Assembly (NCBI GenBank): GCA_046566145.1
Contig: JBKHXF010000029.1
Location: 49,822 to 113,821 of the forward strand
Length of the DNA: 64,000 nucleotides
Source: JBKHXF01 sp046566145
GTDB lineage: Bacteria > Actinomycetota > Nitriliruptoria > Nitriliruptorales > Nitriliruptoraceae
Direction: 5' to 3'
In this document: positions 49,058 to 57,578 of the stretch, in pieces
Position numbering within the stretch: the stretch's first letter is position 1
Layout of the letters: each line of letters begins with the position of its first letter
Notes under the pieces: model-generated
Databases searched by the model: none
What the model was told of the DNA's origin: nothing
The model's input: the letters and a program-made list of their open reading frames with translations, nothing else
Translations under genes and position numbers: made by a program

Positions 49058-49770
49058 GCGACGTCCCCGAGGTACGCGTCGAGCAGCTCCGGTGCGCCGA
49101 GCAGTCGGTTGCTCTCGCCGCTGAGGGCGACCTCGCCCTTGGCGAGGACGTAGGCGCGGCTGGTGTGCTGCAGCGCGAGCTGCACGAACTGCTCCACGAC
49201 CAGGATGGCGGTGCCGTGCCGACGGTTGACCTCTACCAGCGCCTCGAACAGCTGGTCGACGAGGATGGGGGCGAGGCCCATCGACAGCTCGTCGACCAGC
49301 AGCAGCGACGGTCGGCTCATCAGCGCCCGCGACGCGGCGAGCATCTGCTGCTCGCCGCCGGACATCGTCGCGGGCGCCTGGTCGGCGCGTTCCCGGAGCC
49401 TCGGGAACAGCTCGAACATCTCCTCGATGCGCTCCTCCAGCCCCTCGCGCTCGTGCCTCCGGCTCCAGTACCCGAGCCGGAGGTTCTCGCGCACGGTGAG
49501 CTCACCGAACAGCTCGCGACCCTGCGGGAGCTGGCTGATGCCGAGGCGCACGATCTCGGACGCGGGTCGCCCCGCGAGCTCGGTGCCGTCGTACACGATC
49601 GACCCGTCGCGTGGTTCGAGCAGCCCGGAGATGGTCCGCAACGTCGTGGTCTTGCCGGCGCCGTTGGCGCCGAGCAGCGCGACCATCTCACCGTCGCCGA
49701 CGGTGAGGCTGACCCCCCGGAGCGCCTGGACCGGCCCGTAGAAGACGTCGACGTGGTCGAGTTGCAGCAT
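49054..49770 (-). CDS. livF: LivF-type ATPase of a branched-chain amino-acid-like ABC transporter
   Basis: 238 residues from ATG 49770. Walker A ALLGANGAGKTTTLRTISG, Q-loop region ISQLPQGRELFGELTV, signature ATMSGGEQQMLAASRALM, Walker B LLLVDELSMGLAP, H-loop-like ILVVEQFVQLAL (Glu-Gln, where many ATPases have His). Second ATPase subunit of the liv importer; it partners the LivG domain in the upstream 1012-residue protein. Nine bases separate them. Confidence 0.92.
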   Translation of the reverse strand: MLQLDHVDVFYGPVQALRGVSLTVGDGEMVALLGANGAGKTTTLRTISGLLEPRDGSIVYDGTELAGRPASEIVRLGISQLPQGRELFGELTVRENLRLGYWSRRHEREGLEERIEEMFELFPRLRERADQAPATMSGGEQQMLAASRALMSRPSLLLVDELSMGLAPILVDQLFEALVEVNRRHGTAILVVEQFVQLALQHTSRAYVLAKGEVALSGESNRLLGAPELLDAYLGDVA

Positions 49771-49778
49771 GGGTCACC

Positions 49779-52700
49779 TCACGGGACGCGGACGACGGGG
49801 ATGGGTGCGGTGTCGTCCGGGGACGACTCGCTCGGCTCGGTGGGGTCGGACCGTTCGGCGGACTCGTCCGTGGGCTCGAGCTCGTCGGCGCCGCTGGACG
49901 CACCGGTGCCGAGGTACGCCTCGATGACCTTGGGGTCGTTGCGGACCTCCCGGGCCGTCCCCTCCGAGATGAGCGCGCCCCGGTCGAGCACGTAGATGTA
50001 GTCCGAGACCGAGGTGACCATCCGGATGTCGTGCTCGATCAGCAGGACGCTCACGCCGAGGTCGCGGACGTCGCGCACGACCTGGACGAGCCGTTCGGTC
50101 TCGGTGTCGTTGAGGCCGGAGGCGTTCTCGTCGAGCATCAGCAGCTTCGACCCGGTCACCAGCGCGCGGCCGAGCTCGACCATCCGCAGGGTCCCGAACG
50201 GCAGGTCGGTGACCGGTTCGTCGGCCACGTCGGACAGCCGGAGCAGTTCGAGCACCTCGGCGACGCGATGGCGGTTGGACCGCTCGGCGGCGATGGTCGC
50301 GGGCCCGGCGACGAGGTTGGACAGCAGCCCGGACCGGTCGTGGAGGTAGGTGGCGACCAGCAGGTTCTCGGCGACGGTGAGCTCGTTGAACAGTTGGAGC
50401 ACCTGGAAGGTGCGGGCGACCCCGAGCCGCGCACGCAGGTGGGGGCCGAGCGCCGACACGTCGCGTCCGAACAGCGTCACGGTGCCGGCGGCGGGGTCGT
50501 TGAGGCCGAGGATGGCGTTGAACAGCGTGGTCTTCCCGGCGCCGTTCGGTCCGATCAGCCCCACGACCTCGCCGCTGCGCACGTGCATCGACACGTCCGC
50601 GACGGCGGTGAGCCCACCGAACACCACCGACACCCCGGTGACCTCCAGCGGCACCTCGCCGGCGGCGCGTGCCTCCTCGAGCGGCCCCCGGACCCGGGCG
50701 GCGGACGGGGTCGTGGTGGCGGTCGCCGCTGGGACGACGGCGGCTGCCGGCGCCCGGCCGTTCGCGGCCCTGGGGGTGCCGTTGGTCGACGCCTCGGCCG
50801 GGGCGGCCCCGTCCGACCCCGGGACCGGGCCGGTCGCGGGGGGTTCGGGCGTCCTGGGCCGCTCGAAGGGGTCGACCTCGTCGAAGGTGTCGTCGTCCCC
50901 GTCGGGGGCGGTGCGACGGAGGCCGAGGCGCGCGAGCACCGGTTCGAGCGTCGACGGCAGTGCGGCCAGGCCACCCGGGTAGGCGAGCAGCACGAACGCG
51001 AGCAGGGCGGCGGACACCACCTCGAGCCAGCCCGAGAGCGCCTCGACCCGGAAGAACACCTCGTCGAGGCCGGCGAACACGAGCGCGGCGGCGACCGCCC
51101 CGCTGATGCTGGTGAGGCCCCCCACGACCGCGATCGCGAGGAACTGCAGCGAGACGGTGAAGAAGAAGTCCTCCGTCACCACGACCCGGCTGGTGGTGAT
51201 GAACACGCCACCCGCCAGGCCCGCCAGGAGCCCGGAGAGCCCGAACGCGACGAGCTTGTGGCGCACCACGTCGATGCCGAGCGACGCGGCGGCCATCTCC
51301 GAGCCGCGCACGGCGAAGAAGGCGCGCCCGGTGCGGGTGTCGCGCAGGTTGGTGATGGCGAACACCGTGCCGATCACGACCGGCGCGAGGAGGATGAACA
51401 GGACGGACCGGTTGGTGAGGTCGAACGACGGGATGGTGCCGGGGGTCCCGATCTGCTGGTCGGGGATGGTCGACGAGCCCCCGGAGATGCCGAGCACCTG
51501 GCTGCGGAACAGGAACGCGTCACCCATCCACGCGAAGATCAGCGTCGCCACGGCGAGGTACAGCCCGCGGACCCGCAGGGCGACCGAGCCCAACGCGATC
51601 GCAGCCAGCGCGCCGGCCAGCGCGGCGACGACGAGGTTGCCGGGGAACGCGAAGCCGAACTCGCGCGCGGCCGTCGCAGCGGTGAGCGCACCGATGCCGA
51701 CGAACGACGCGTGCGCGAGCGAGATCTGGCCCACCCAGCCGATGAGCAGCACCAGCGAGCACGCGACGAGCGTGAACCGCAGCGCCGTGAGCAGGCTGCC
51801 CTGCACCGAGAACGGGGCGACCAACGGGACCAGCAGGACCACGGCGAGGAGGATGACGAGACGGGTGTCGAACTGGTGCGCCTCGAGTCGGCGGAAGCTG
51901 CGGGACACGGTCAGCCCGGCCCCGGCCTCCTCCGCCCCGGCCACGCGACGGCCGCGGAGCATCATCACGATCAACGCCGCGATGGTGAGCACCAGCTGGG
52001 GTGCGCCGGCGCTGCGGAACAGGCCACCGACGAGCGGCAGCTGCCCGAGGGCCGGGACGAGCCCGAAGGTGAGCCCGACGATGACGGCGCCGACCATCGC
52101 GCCGACCAGCGACTCGAGCCCGCCGATGAGTCCGGCGACGAACGCCGGCAGGACCTGCAGCGACAGCGTGTAGGGGTCGAGGCTGGTGACGGCGGCGAGC
52201 AGCACCCCGGCCAGGGCCGCGAGCGCACCACCGATCGCCCAGGCGGCTGCGGCGGCCCGGTCGGGGTCGATCCCGACGAGCGCTGCCGCCGTTCGGTTCT
52301 GGGCGGCGCCGCGCATCGCCAGGCCGTACTCGGTGTACTGGAAGAACGCGTACATCGCCCCGGACGAGACGATGCCGACGACGAACAGGCCCACCGCACC
52401 GTAGGACACGGCCGATCCACCGACGCTCAGGGTCCCCTCGGGGAACACGGTCGGGGGGATGATGGACGCGGTCCCCGCGATCTTCGCCGTGAGCGCGACG
52501 AGCAGACCAGTCACCGCGACGGTCCCGACGGTCTGGGCCGTCGGTCCCTGCGGCCGGAGTCGGCGCACGAACAGCCGCTCGACCGCCACGCCCAGGGCGG
52601 CCCCGGAGAGCACCGCCACGGGCAGCGCGACGGCCAGCGGGACCCCCAGCCCGTTCACGAGGGCGTGGTTGACGTACGCCGGGACCATCGCCATGGCGCC

Positions 52701-52817
52701 GTGCGCGAGGTTGAGCACCCGCGACGAGCGGTAGATGGCGGTGATGCCGACCGCGAACATGGCGAACGCGCCGATGAGCGGGATCGAGACGAACGCGAAA
52801 CCGAGGATGTCCTGCAC
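49779..52817 (-). CDS. fused LivH-LivM-LivG (two permeases plus ATPase in one chain)
   Basis: 1012 residues from GTG 52817 (GAGGAG upstream). Residues 1-290 are LivH-like (FAMFAVGITAIYRSSRVLNLAHG); about 310-625 are LivM-like (LVLLIGWVGQISLAHASFVGIGALTA, RDTRTGRAFFAVRGSEMAAASLGID). A Pro/Ala/Thr-rich linker of about 80 residues follows, and 710-975 are LivG (Walker A LIGPNGAGKTTLFNAILG, signature DLPFGTLRMVELGRALV, Walker B KLLMLDENASGLND). These are usually three genes. The tail (DELEPTDESAERSDPTEPSE) is acidic and disordered. With the binding protein it would import branched-chain amino acids, amides or similar ligands. Confidence 0.92.
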   Translation of the reverse strand: MQDILGFAFVSIPLIGAFAMFAVGITAIYRSSRVLNLAHGAMAMVPAYVNHALVNGLGVPLAVALPVAVLSGAALGVAVERLFVRRLRPQGPTAQTVGTVAVTGLLVALTAKIAGTASIIPPTVFPEGTLSVGGSAVSYGAVGLFVVGIVSSGAMYAFFQYTEYGLAMRGAAQNRTAAALVGIDPDRAAAAAWAIGGALAALAGVLLAAVTSLDPYTLSLQVLPAFVAGLIGGLESLVGAMVGAVIVGLTFGLVPALGQLPLVGGLFRSAGAPQLVLTIAALIVMMLRGRRVAGAEEAGAGLTVSRSFRRLEAHQFDTRLVILLAVVLLVPLVAPFSVQGSLLTALRFTLVACSLVLLIGWVGQISLAHASFVGIGALTAATAAREFGFAFPGNLVVAALAGALAAIALGSVALRVRGLYLAVATLIFAWMGDAFLFRSQVLGISGGSSTIPDQQIGTPGTIPSFDLTNRSVLFILLAPVVIGTVFAITNLRDTRTGRAFFAVRGSEMAAASLGIDVVRHKLVAFGLSGLLAGLAGGVFITTSRVVVTEDFFFTVSLQFLAIAVVGGLTSISGAVAAALVFAGLDEVFFRVEALSGWLEVVSAALLAFVLLAYPGGLAALPSTLEPVLARLGLRRTAPDGDDDTFDEVDPFERPRTPEPPATGPVPGSDGAAPAEASTNGTPRAANGRAPAAAVVPAATATTTPSAARVRGPLEEARAAGEVPLEVTGVSVVFGGLTAVADVSMHVRSGEVVGLIGPNGAGKTTLFNAILGLNDPAAGTVTLFGRDVSALGPHLRARLGVARTFQVLQLFNELTVAENLLVATYLHDRSGLLSNLVAGPATIAAERSNRHRVAEVLELLRLSDVADEPVTDLPFGTLRMVELGRALVTGSKLLMLDENASGLNDTETERLVQVVRDVRDLGVSVLLIEHDIRMVTSVSDYIYVLDRGALISEGTAREVRNDPKVIEAYLGTGASSGADELEPTDESAERSDPTEPSESSPDDTAPIPVVRVP

Positions 52818-52826
52818 GTCGACTCC

Positions 52827-54470
52827 TCAGAACCGCGGGTCTGGGACGATGTTGCCGGCCTTCCAGCCGGCGAACGTGCCGCTGTACTGGATCACCCAGC
52901 CCTGCATCGTCGTGGCGACGAAACGGTTGTCCGGCGTGTAGTCCAGCGACGCCTTCAGGCACAGGTCGCAGCGGAACTTCATCCGGTCGAGCTGGGCCTT
53001 GAGCCCGCGCCGGGTCAGGTTCGGACCCGTGGCCTCGAGCCCGTCCACCAGCAGCTGCATCCCGATGTAGGCGCCGAGCGTGAACTGGTTGTTCGGGTCG
53101 CAGGAGCGGCAGGTGGCGGCCATGTCGTTGACGTAGGCCTGGACCGCCGGATCCGAGCGGTACTGCTCCTCGAACGGCTTGAAGCCGGTCCACGTGACCA
53201 TGGTGTGGCACTTCGCCTTGCAGTTCTCGCCGAACGAGCGGGTGAACAGCGGCTGGGCGGCCCCGTACCCGAACCCGACCGGACCGTTCCGAGGCTGGTC
53301 GGCCTTGGGCGTGTTCGGGTCGTTCATCCACTTCAGGGCGGTGTCCGGCTCGAGGAACAGCGCGACGAAGCGGCCCTCGGTGAACGCCTGGACCTGGGAG
53401 GAGTAGGACGACTGCCCGGCCTGCAGGCCGCAGTAGCTCTGGTTGCAGCTCCCCGAGTTCTTGGCGTACCCCGGGATGTCGGCACCCGTCAGTCGCTTGA
53501 CCTCCTGGTTGAACGCCTCGGCCCCCTCGGAGCCGAACTTGTAGTTCGCGTCGAACACGACGCTGAAGTCGGCGGCCTTCGGGGTCACCCCGGCCTTCTT
53601 CATCCGGTCGAAGGCGTCCTTGGCCATGATCCGGGCCGACGACACGGTCGCCACGGCGATCGGCCACACCCACTGCTGGGCCTTGGAACCGTTGAGGTAC
53701 TGGCGCTCGATGAGCCCGTCGGTGCCCACCACCGGCGTCTCGCTCTTGTCGAAGTCGCCCGCCTCGATGACCGCGTTCAGCCCCTCGGAGGACGGTCCCA
53801 CCGGGATGGCGAACACCCCTTCGGCGATGAAGTTGCGCAGGAACTGGGCACCGAGCTGGGTGTCCCAGCCGTCGTCGCGGTACGTCACCTGCAACTGACG
53901 GCCGCAGATGCCGCCGGCGCGGTTTACCTGGTTCTTGACCGCTTCCATCGCGAAGCGGGTCTCGCCGAGGAACGCCGACCCGATTCCCGACTCGACCACC
54001 GTGGTCGCCAGCTTGATCGAGCTGGCGGTCACGCCGCGGTCGGTCGCACCCCCGTTGGCCCCCGCCTCGCACCGGACGCCCGCCGGAGGAGCAGCCGGAC
54101 CGTTCGGCGTCCCCGGCTGCCCGGGCTGTCCAGGGGTTCCGGGGGTCCCGGGCTGCCCGGGGGTGCCGGGGGTGCCGGGTCCAGCCGCCCCCGAACCGCT
54201 CTGGTCCGTGACGCCGTCCCCCACCGACGTGTCGACCCCTCCCGGCCCCGTCACGGCCGCGCCGCTGCCGCCCTCCGCGAGGAGGCTGCCATCCGCCTGC
54301 CCGCCCGGGTCCAGGACCCCGGTCCCGTCGCCGACGACGTCGGTCCCGATGTCGCCGACCTGGGTCGTCGCGAGCTGACCGGTGGTGGGGGGCACGACCT
54401 CGACGACCGCGAGCGCACCGATGAGGGCGCCGGCGGCGAAGGTCGCGAGGGAGGAGCCGAGGCGGGTCAT
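52827..54470 (-). CDS. ABC transporter substrate-binding protein (Liv-type) with collagen-like linker
   Basis: 547 residues from ATG 54470 (GAGGAC in front). An N-terminal hydrophobic segment (LGSSLATFAAGALIGALAVVEVV) serves as signal or anchor; residues 40-125 are a Gly/Pro-rich linker with collagen-like triplets (PGTPGTPGQPGTPGTPGQPG). Then comes a type I periplasmic-binding fold of the Liv family (GVTASSIKLATTVVESGIGS, GGICGRQLQVTYRDDGWDTQ, VPVGPSSEGLNAVIEA). Several CxxC or CxxxC pairs are unusual for the family (NCKAKC, CRSC, CDLC). It captures the substrate outside the cell for the fused permease. Confidence 0.88.
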   Translation of the reverse strand: MTRLGSSLATFAAGALIGALAVVEVVPPTTGQLATTQVGDIGTDVVGDGTGVLDPGGQADGSLLAEGGSGAAVTGPGGVDTSVGDGVTDQSGSGAAGPGTPGTPGQPGTPGTPGQPGQPGTPNGPAAPPAGVRCEAGANGGATDRGVTASSIKLATTVVESGIGSAFLGETRFAMEAVKNQVNRAGGICGRQLQVTYRDDGWDTQLGAQFLRNFIAEGVFAIPVGPSSEGLNAVIEAGDFDKSETPVVGTDGLIERQYLNGSKAQQWVWPIAVATVSSARIMAKDAFDRMKKAGVTPKAADFSVVFDANYKFGSEGAEAFNQEVKRLTGADIPGYAKNSGSCNQSYCGLQAGQSSYSSQVQAFTEGRFVALFLEPDTALKWMNDPNTPKADQPRNGPVGFGYGAAQPLFTRSFGENCKAKCHTMVTWTGFKPFEEQYRSDPAVQAYVNDMAATCRSCDPNNQFTLGAYIGMQLLVDGLEATGPNLTRRGLKAQLDRMKFRCDLCLKASLDYTPDNRFVATTMQGWVIQYSGTFAGWKAGNIVPDPRF

Positions 54471-54522
54471 GGTGTCCTCGTGGTCGGTCGGGGCGCCGCG
54501 ACCGGCTCGTGCGGCCGGGCCG

Positions 54523-54777
54523 TCACAGCAACCGCCGGGTACGCGCCACCGCGACGGCGTCCCGCATGGAGCAGACGTCGAGCCGCCGGCGGATGGCGCG
54601 GCAGTGGTCGTGGACGGTGGTCCTCGCCAGGCGGAGGCGGATCGCGATCTGGCCCTGCGTGCGTCCGTCCGCGTACAGCGCCAGGACCTGCTGTTGGCGC
54701 CGCGTCAGGGCACGGTCGAGGTCGACCCGGTTCGCGTCGGGCCCCAACTGTCGGTCTCGGAGATCGTCCATCACCAT
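54523..54777 (-). CDS. small LuxR-type HTH protein
   Basis: 84 residues from ATG 54777 (start uncertain; ATG 54771 also fits). Nearly the whole protein is a GerE/LuxR helix-turn-helix: LTRRQQQVLALYADGRTQGQIAIRLRLARTTVHDHCRAIRRRL. There is no receiver or ligand domain, so regulation may occur by synthesis or partner binding. It lies 52 bases before the liv binding-protein gene and is on the same strand, so it may control this operon; that is inference from position. Confidence 0.7.
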   Translation of the reverse strand: MVMDDLRDRQLGPDANRVDLDRALTRRQQQVLALYADGRTQGQIAIRLRLARTTVHDHCRAIRRRLDVCSMRDAVAVARTRRLL

Positions 54778-55052
54778 GAAGGAGGGATGACTCGCCGATT
54801 CGTGACAGCCCGACGACGATCTGTGCGCAGGACGCTCCAACATCAACGTCGTTCCGCAGGAGCGCGCAGTCGGTGTACGTCTTCCGCTCACCGACGCGCG
54901 CCTGGTGGAGAAGTGGGGGGGTACCACCCCTCCCACTGCATTGCGGTCCCGGCCCGCAGCACGGAGGTTGCGGGGTGCGCCGGTCGCGGCGCCGTCCCCG
55001 TGACCTCGGGGACGCGGTCAGACCGCCGTCATGGGACGGCAGAGGGAACCTC

Positions 55053-55871
55053 ATGACACGGAGTTCGTGGAGACACAGGGCAGGCACGGTCGTCGCAGGG
55101 GTGGCGCTCGTGGCGCTCCCCGCCGTGGCGGCGGTGGGGGGTGAGGGCGGCAGCGCCGGCTCGGTCCGGGACACGACCGCCGGCGCGAACGCTGCGCCGG
55201 TCTCGGCACCGGTCGCGCCCGACGTCACGACCGCCGTGACCGCGGCTGGCGACGACGCAGCAGCGATCGCGGACCAGGTCGTCACGGCGTCGGACGCAGG
55301 GGCGGCGAGCTCCCAGCAGTCCCCGAGCACAGCGCAGGCACCGGCTCCTGCGGCGGCCGTGGCCGTCCCCGCCGACGAGACCGGGTCCACCGAGGCCAAG
55401 CTCATCCAGCGTTCGTGCGGCGCGCCCGCCGATCCCCACTTCCAGCCGTCCTCGGGGCGTGACGCGCCACAGTGCTACGACAAGGGCGTGTTCAAGTCCT
55501 CGAGGACCTACCCGGCGACGCACTACACCAACGACGTGGACTGCGGCGACAAGAACCTCCAGGCCGGGGTCGGCCCGGTGGGCCTGTGGGTGGCCGGCAC
55601 CGCCGGCGCCCAGGGCGGCTACGTGTCGGTCTGCTCCGACGACGGGCTTCCCCTGGAGGGCCGCGGGACGGTACGAGGCTCGACCTCGGGTTCGGGCAAC
55701 GTGACCGTGGACGGGGACCGCAACAACCCAGAGGAGACGAGCCGGGGGTGGGTGAGCGCCACCGCCACGAGCTCCGGGGTGACCTACCGGTGCGGCAAGC
55801 CGTACAGCCAGGGTGGCCGCGGCACGGCCGACGCGCCGACGGCCGCCGACAACGCCCAGGAGTGTGGCTGA
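55053..55871 (+). CDS. secreted protein of unknown function
   Basis: 272 residues from ATG 55053 (GAGGGAACC in front). Signal peptide RHRAGTVVAGVALVALPAVAAVG, then a Ala/Thr-rich linker of about 100 residues (APVSAPVAPDVTTAVTAAGDD, TAQAPAPAAAVAVPADETG). The compact C-terminal domain of about 135 residues has Cys and aromatics (RSCGAPADPHFQPSSG, QCYDKGVFKSSRTYPATHYT, DCGDKNLQAGVGPVGLWVAGT, VSVCSDDGLPLEGRG, YRCGKPYSQGG). No family is recognised. A strong hairpin follows the stop. Confidence 0.7.
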   Translation: MTRSSWRHRAGTVVAGVALVALPAVAAVGGEGGSAGSVRDTTAGANAAPVSAPVAPDVTTAVTAAGDDAAAIADQVVTASDAGAASSQQSPSTAQAPAPAAAVAVPADETGSTEAKLIQRSCGAPADPHFQPSSGRDAPQCYDKGVFKSSRTYPATHYTNDVDCGDKNLQAGVGPVGLWVAGTAGAQGGYVSVCSDDGLPLEGRGTVRGSTSGSGNVTVDGDRNNPEETSRGWVSATATSSGVTYRCGKPYSQGGRGTADAPTAADNAQECG

Positions 55872-55897
55872 CCCGACCAGCGAACCGTCACGACCCA

Positions 55898-55931
55898 CCG
55901 GCCGGCGAGGGTGCGAGCCCTCGCCGGCCGG
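55898..55931 (+). terminator. hairpin terminator
   Basis: A perfect 14-bp stem, CCGGCCGGCGAGGG against its complement, with the loop TGCGAG, starts 27 bases after the stop of the secreted-protein gene and ends 33 bases before the sigma-factor start, separating the two transcription units. Confidence 0.75.
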
Positions 55932-55945
55932 TTGCGGCGACCGCG

Positions 55946-55991
55946 CTACGAACCGAGGACGGCATGACCCACATCGATGTCAGTAGACCCC
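55946..55991 (+). repeat. 46-bp direct repeat, copy 1 (covers sigma-gene start)
   Basis: Matches 57498-57543 at 45 of 46 positions (C 55954 versus T 57506). It covers the ribosome site GAGGAC and the first nine codons of the sigma-factor gene. The bases flanking either copy are unrelated. Confidence 0.9.
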
Positions 55992-56581
55992 AACAAACCA
56001 CCGGGCTCACGGAGCGAGCACTGGCCATCGCCTGGGCTAGCGGCGACCAAGATGCGCGGGCTTCCGCCTACGAGCGATTTTGGCCGCGGTTGGTTTCTTT
56101 CCTGCTCTCTCGCGGATGGGGAGACTGCCGAGCCGACGCAGAGGACATCGCAGCGCGGGCGTGGGAGCGCATCGAACGCGGGTTGTCCGGCTTCGATCCC
56201 GAGCGGCCGCTGTGGCCCTGGATGGCCTCAATCGCGACCAATGCTGCTCGCGACCGCTTCCGAGAGGAGAACAGGGCGGCCGGCTTTGGGCGCGACCTCC
56301 TCGGTGACGTGACGCTTGTTGAGCAGGTCCTGACCGATCATCGTGACCACGGTGACACGATCGCACTGCGGGACGCACTCTCGACCGTCCTGCGTGCCCT
56401 CCCCGAGCGTCAGCGCGACGCCCTGCTGGCCAGAGCATACGAGGGGCTGTCCGTCGAGCAGGCTGCAGGCCGGTTCGCCCTGAGCGCCAACGCCTTCCGT
56501 CAACTCCACTTCCGGGCTACCGCGAACGCCAGGCGCGCTTGGTCGCGAGCCGGGGCTGTCAGCGCTACTCGGACGTCGTGA
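55964..56581 (+). CDS. ECF-type RNA polymerase sigma factor
   Basis: 205 residues from ATG 55964 with GAGGAC upstream. Sigma region 2 is visible: ARASAYERFWPRLVSFLLSR, CRADAEDIAARAWERIERGL, PLWPWMASIATNAARDRFREENR. Region 4 is ALSTVLRALPERQRDALLARAYEGLSVEQAAGRFALSANAFRQLHFRA-like with a clear HTH. It directs RNA polymerase to a small regulon; no anti-sigma gene is seen next to it. G+C is a little lower than in the core. Its first ten codons are repeated at 57498. Confidence 0.8.
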   Translation: MTHIDVSRPQQTTGLTERALAIAWASGDQDARASAYERFWPRLVSFLLSRGWGDCRADAEDIAARAWERIERGLSGFDPERPLWPWMASIATNAARDRFREENRAAGFGRDLLGDVTLVEQVLTDHRDHGDTIALRDALSTVLRALPERQRDALLARAYEGLSVEQAAGRFALSANAFRQLHFRATANARRAWSRAGAVSATRTS

Positions 56582-56760
56582 TTGATGCTCGCCGAAAGTC
56601 ACGGTGAGCCGGGGGTGTGGGGCTTCTCCTGGAACCGCCTGCGCCACGGAGATGAGCGTCCCACCGAGTGGTGGAAGTAGGGCAGGGGTCCGCGGATAGA
56701 GCGGGCAACCGTGCGACTCTCAGCGAGTTCTTCCTACGGAGCTCGAGAGGAGGCCACACG

Positions 56761-57429
56761 ATGGCCCGACACGATGATGCACCAGACCTGCCTGACATGC
56801 TCGACACCGTCTCCCACGACGGTCTGAAGGATCTGCTCCGCGACGTGGTGCGTTACGCGTTGCAGGAGCTGATCAAGGAGGAGCTGACCTCCGAGATCGG
56901 CGCTGCGAAGCACGAGCGCACCGAGACCCGCACCGCCCAGCGCAACGGCTCCCGCGATCGGCTCGTGTCCACGCCCGCCGGGGATGTTGAGCTGCGGATC
57001 CCGAAGCTGCGCAAGGGCAGCTTCTTCCCGGAGCTGCTCCAGCCGCGCCGCCGGGTCGACCGGGCGCTGTGGGCGGTGATCATGACCGCCTACATCACCG
57101 GCACGTCCACGAGGAAGGTCGACGATCTGGTCCGGGCGCTCGGTTGCGACAGTGGGTGTCGAAGTCGACCGTGTCGCGGATCTGCACCGAGATCGACCAA
57201 CAGGTCGCGGTGCTCCGCGGGCGGCGACTGGACCACACCGACTTGCCGTACGTGTTCCTCGACGCGACCTACGTCAAGGCCAAGATCGACCACCAGGTCG
57301 TCTCCCGGGCGGTCGTAATCGCCACCGGTGTCACCGCGGACGGCAACCGTGAGGTCCTCGGCGTCGACGTCGGTGACTCCGAGGACGAGCTGTTCTGGAC
57401 CGGTTTCCTACGGTCGTTGAACGCCCGCG
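56761..57429 (+). pseudogene. N-terminal half of IS256-type transposase with frameshift
   Basis: From ATG 56761 the frame reads MARHDDAPDLPDMLDTVSHD, then QELIKEELTSEIGAAKHERT and FFPELLQPRRRVDRALWAVI, typical of IS256. At 57154-57156 (GGG, where GGGG is expected) a lost base shifts the frame; the next frame resumes VSKSTVSRICTEIDQQVAVL and YVFLDATYVKAKID with the first catalytic Asp. Homology ends at 57429 (FWTGFLRSLNAR). The second half (RGLSGVQL...) begins exactly in frame at 44211; both break points contain CCCGCG. The element is dead here. Confidence 0.88.
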
Positions 57430-57497
57430 CCCCGAGGTGGTCCCTACCCCGTGGCAACCGCCTGGTCCCATCACCATGGCCAACGACACCGGCTGCC

Positions 57498-57543
57498 CTA
57501 CGAACTGAGGACGGCATGACCCACATCGATGTCAGTAGACCCC
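57498..57543 (+). repeat. 46-bp direct repeat, copy 2
   Basis: Counterpart of 55946-55991. It repeats the sigma-gene ribosome site and first codons, but leads into the C-tract and CTTTTTGC where an ISL3 element is inserted. If that element is removed the frame stops after about 15 codons, so no gene follows. Confidence 0.9.
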
Positions 57544-57578
57544 CTTTTTGCGGCTCTTCCGGCATGGATGTGGGTTGA

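Noticed and set aside
50031..54779. A 1582-codon open frame on the + strand opposite the liv operon
   Set aside because: It is an antisense shadow created by high third-position G+C; composition is Arg/Glu/Gly-rich with no domain, and the opposite strand carries well-defined ABC transporter genes.
54787..55056. An 89-codon + strand frame behind a perfect AGGAGG
   Set aside because: The product is Arg/Ser-rich without domain, overlaps the start of the secreted-protein gene and has the composition of chance high-GC frames; the match is probably accidental.
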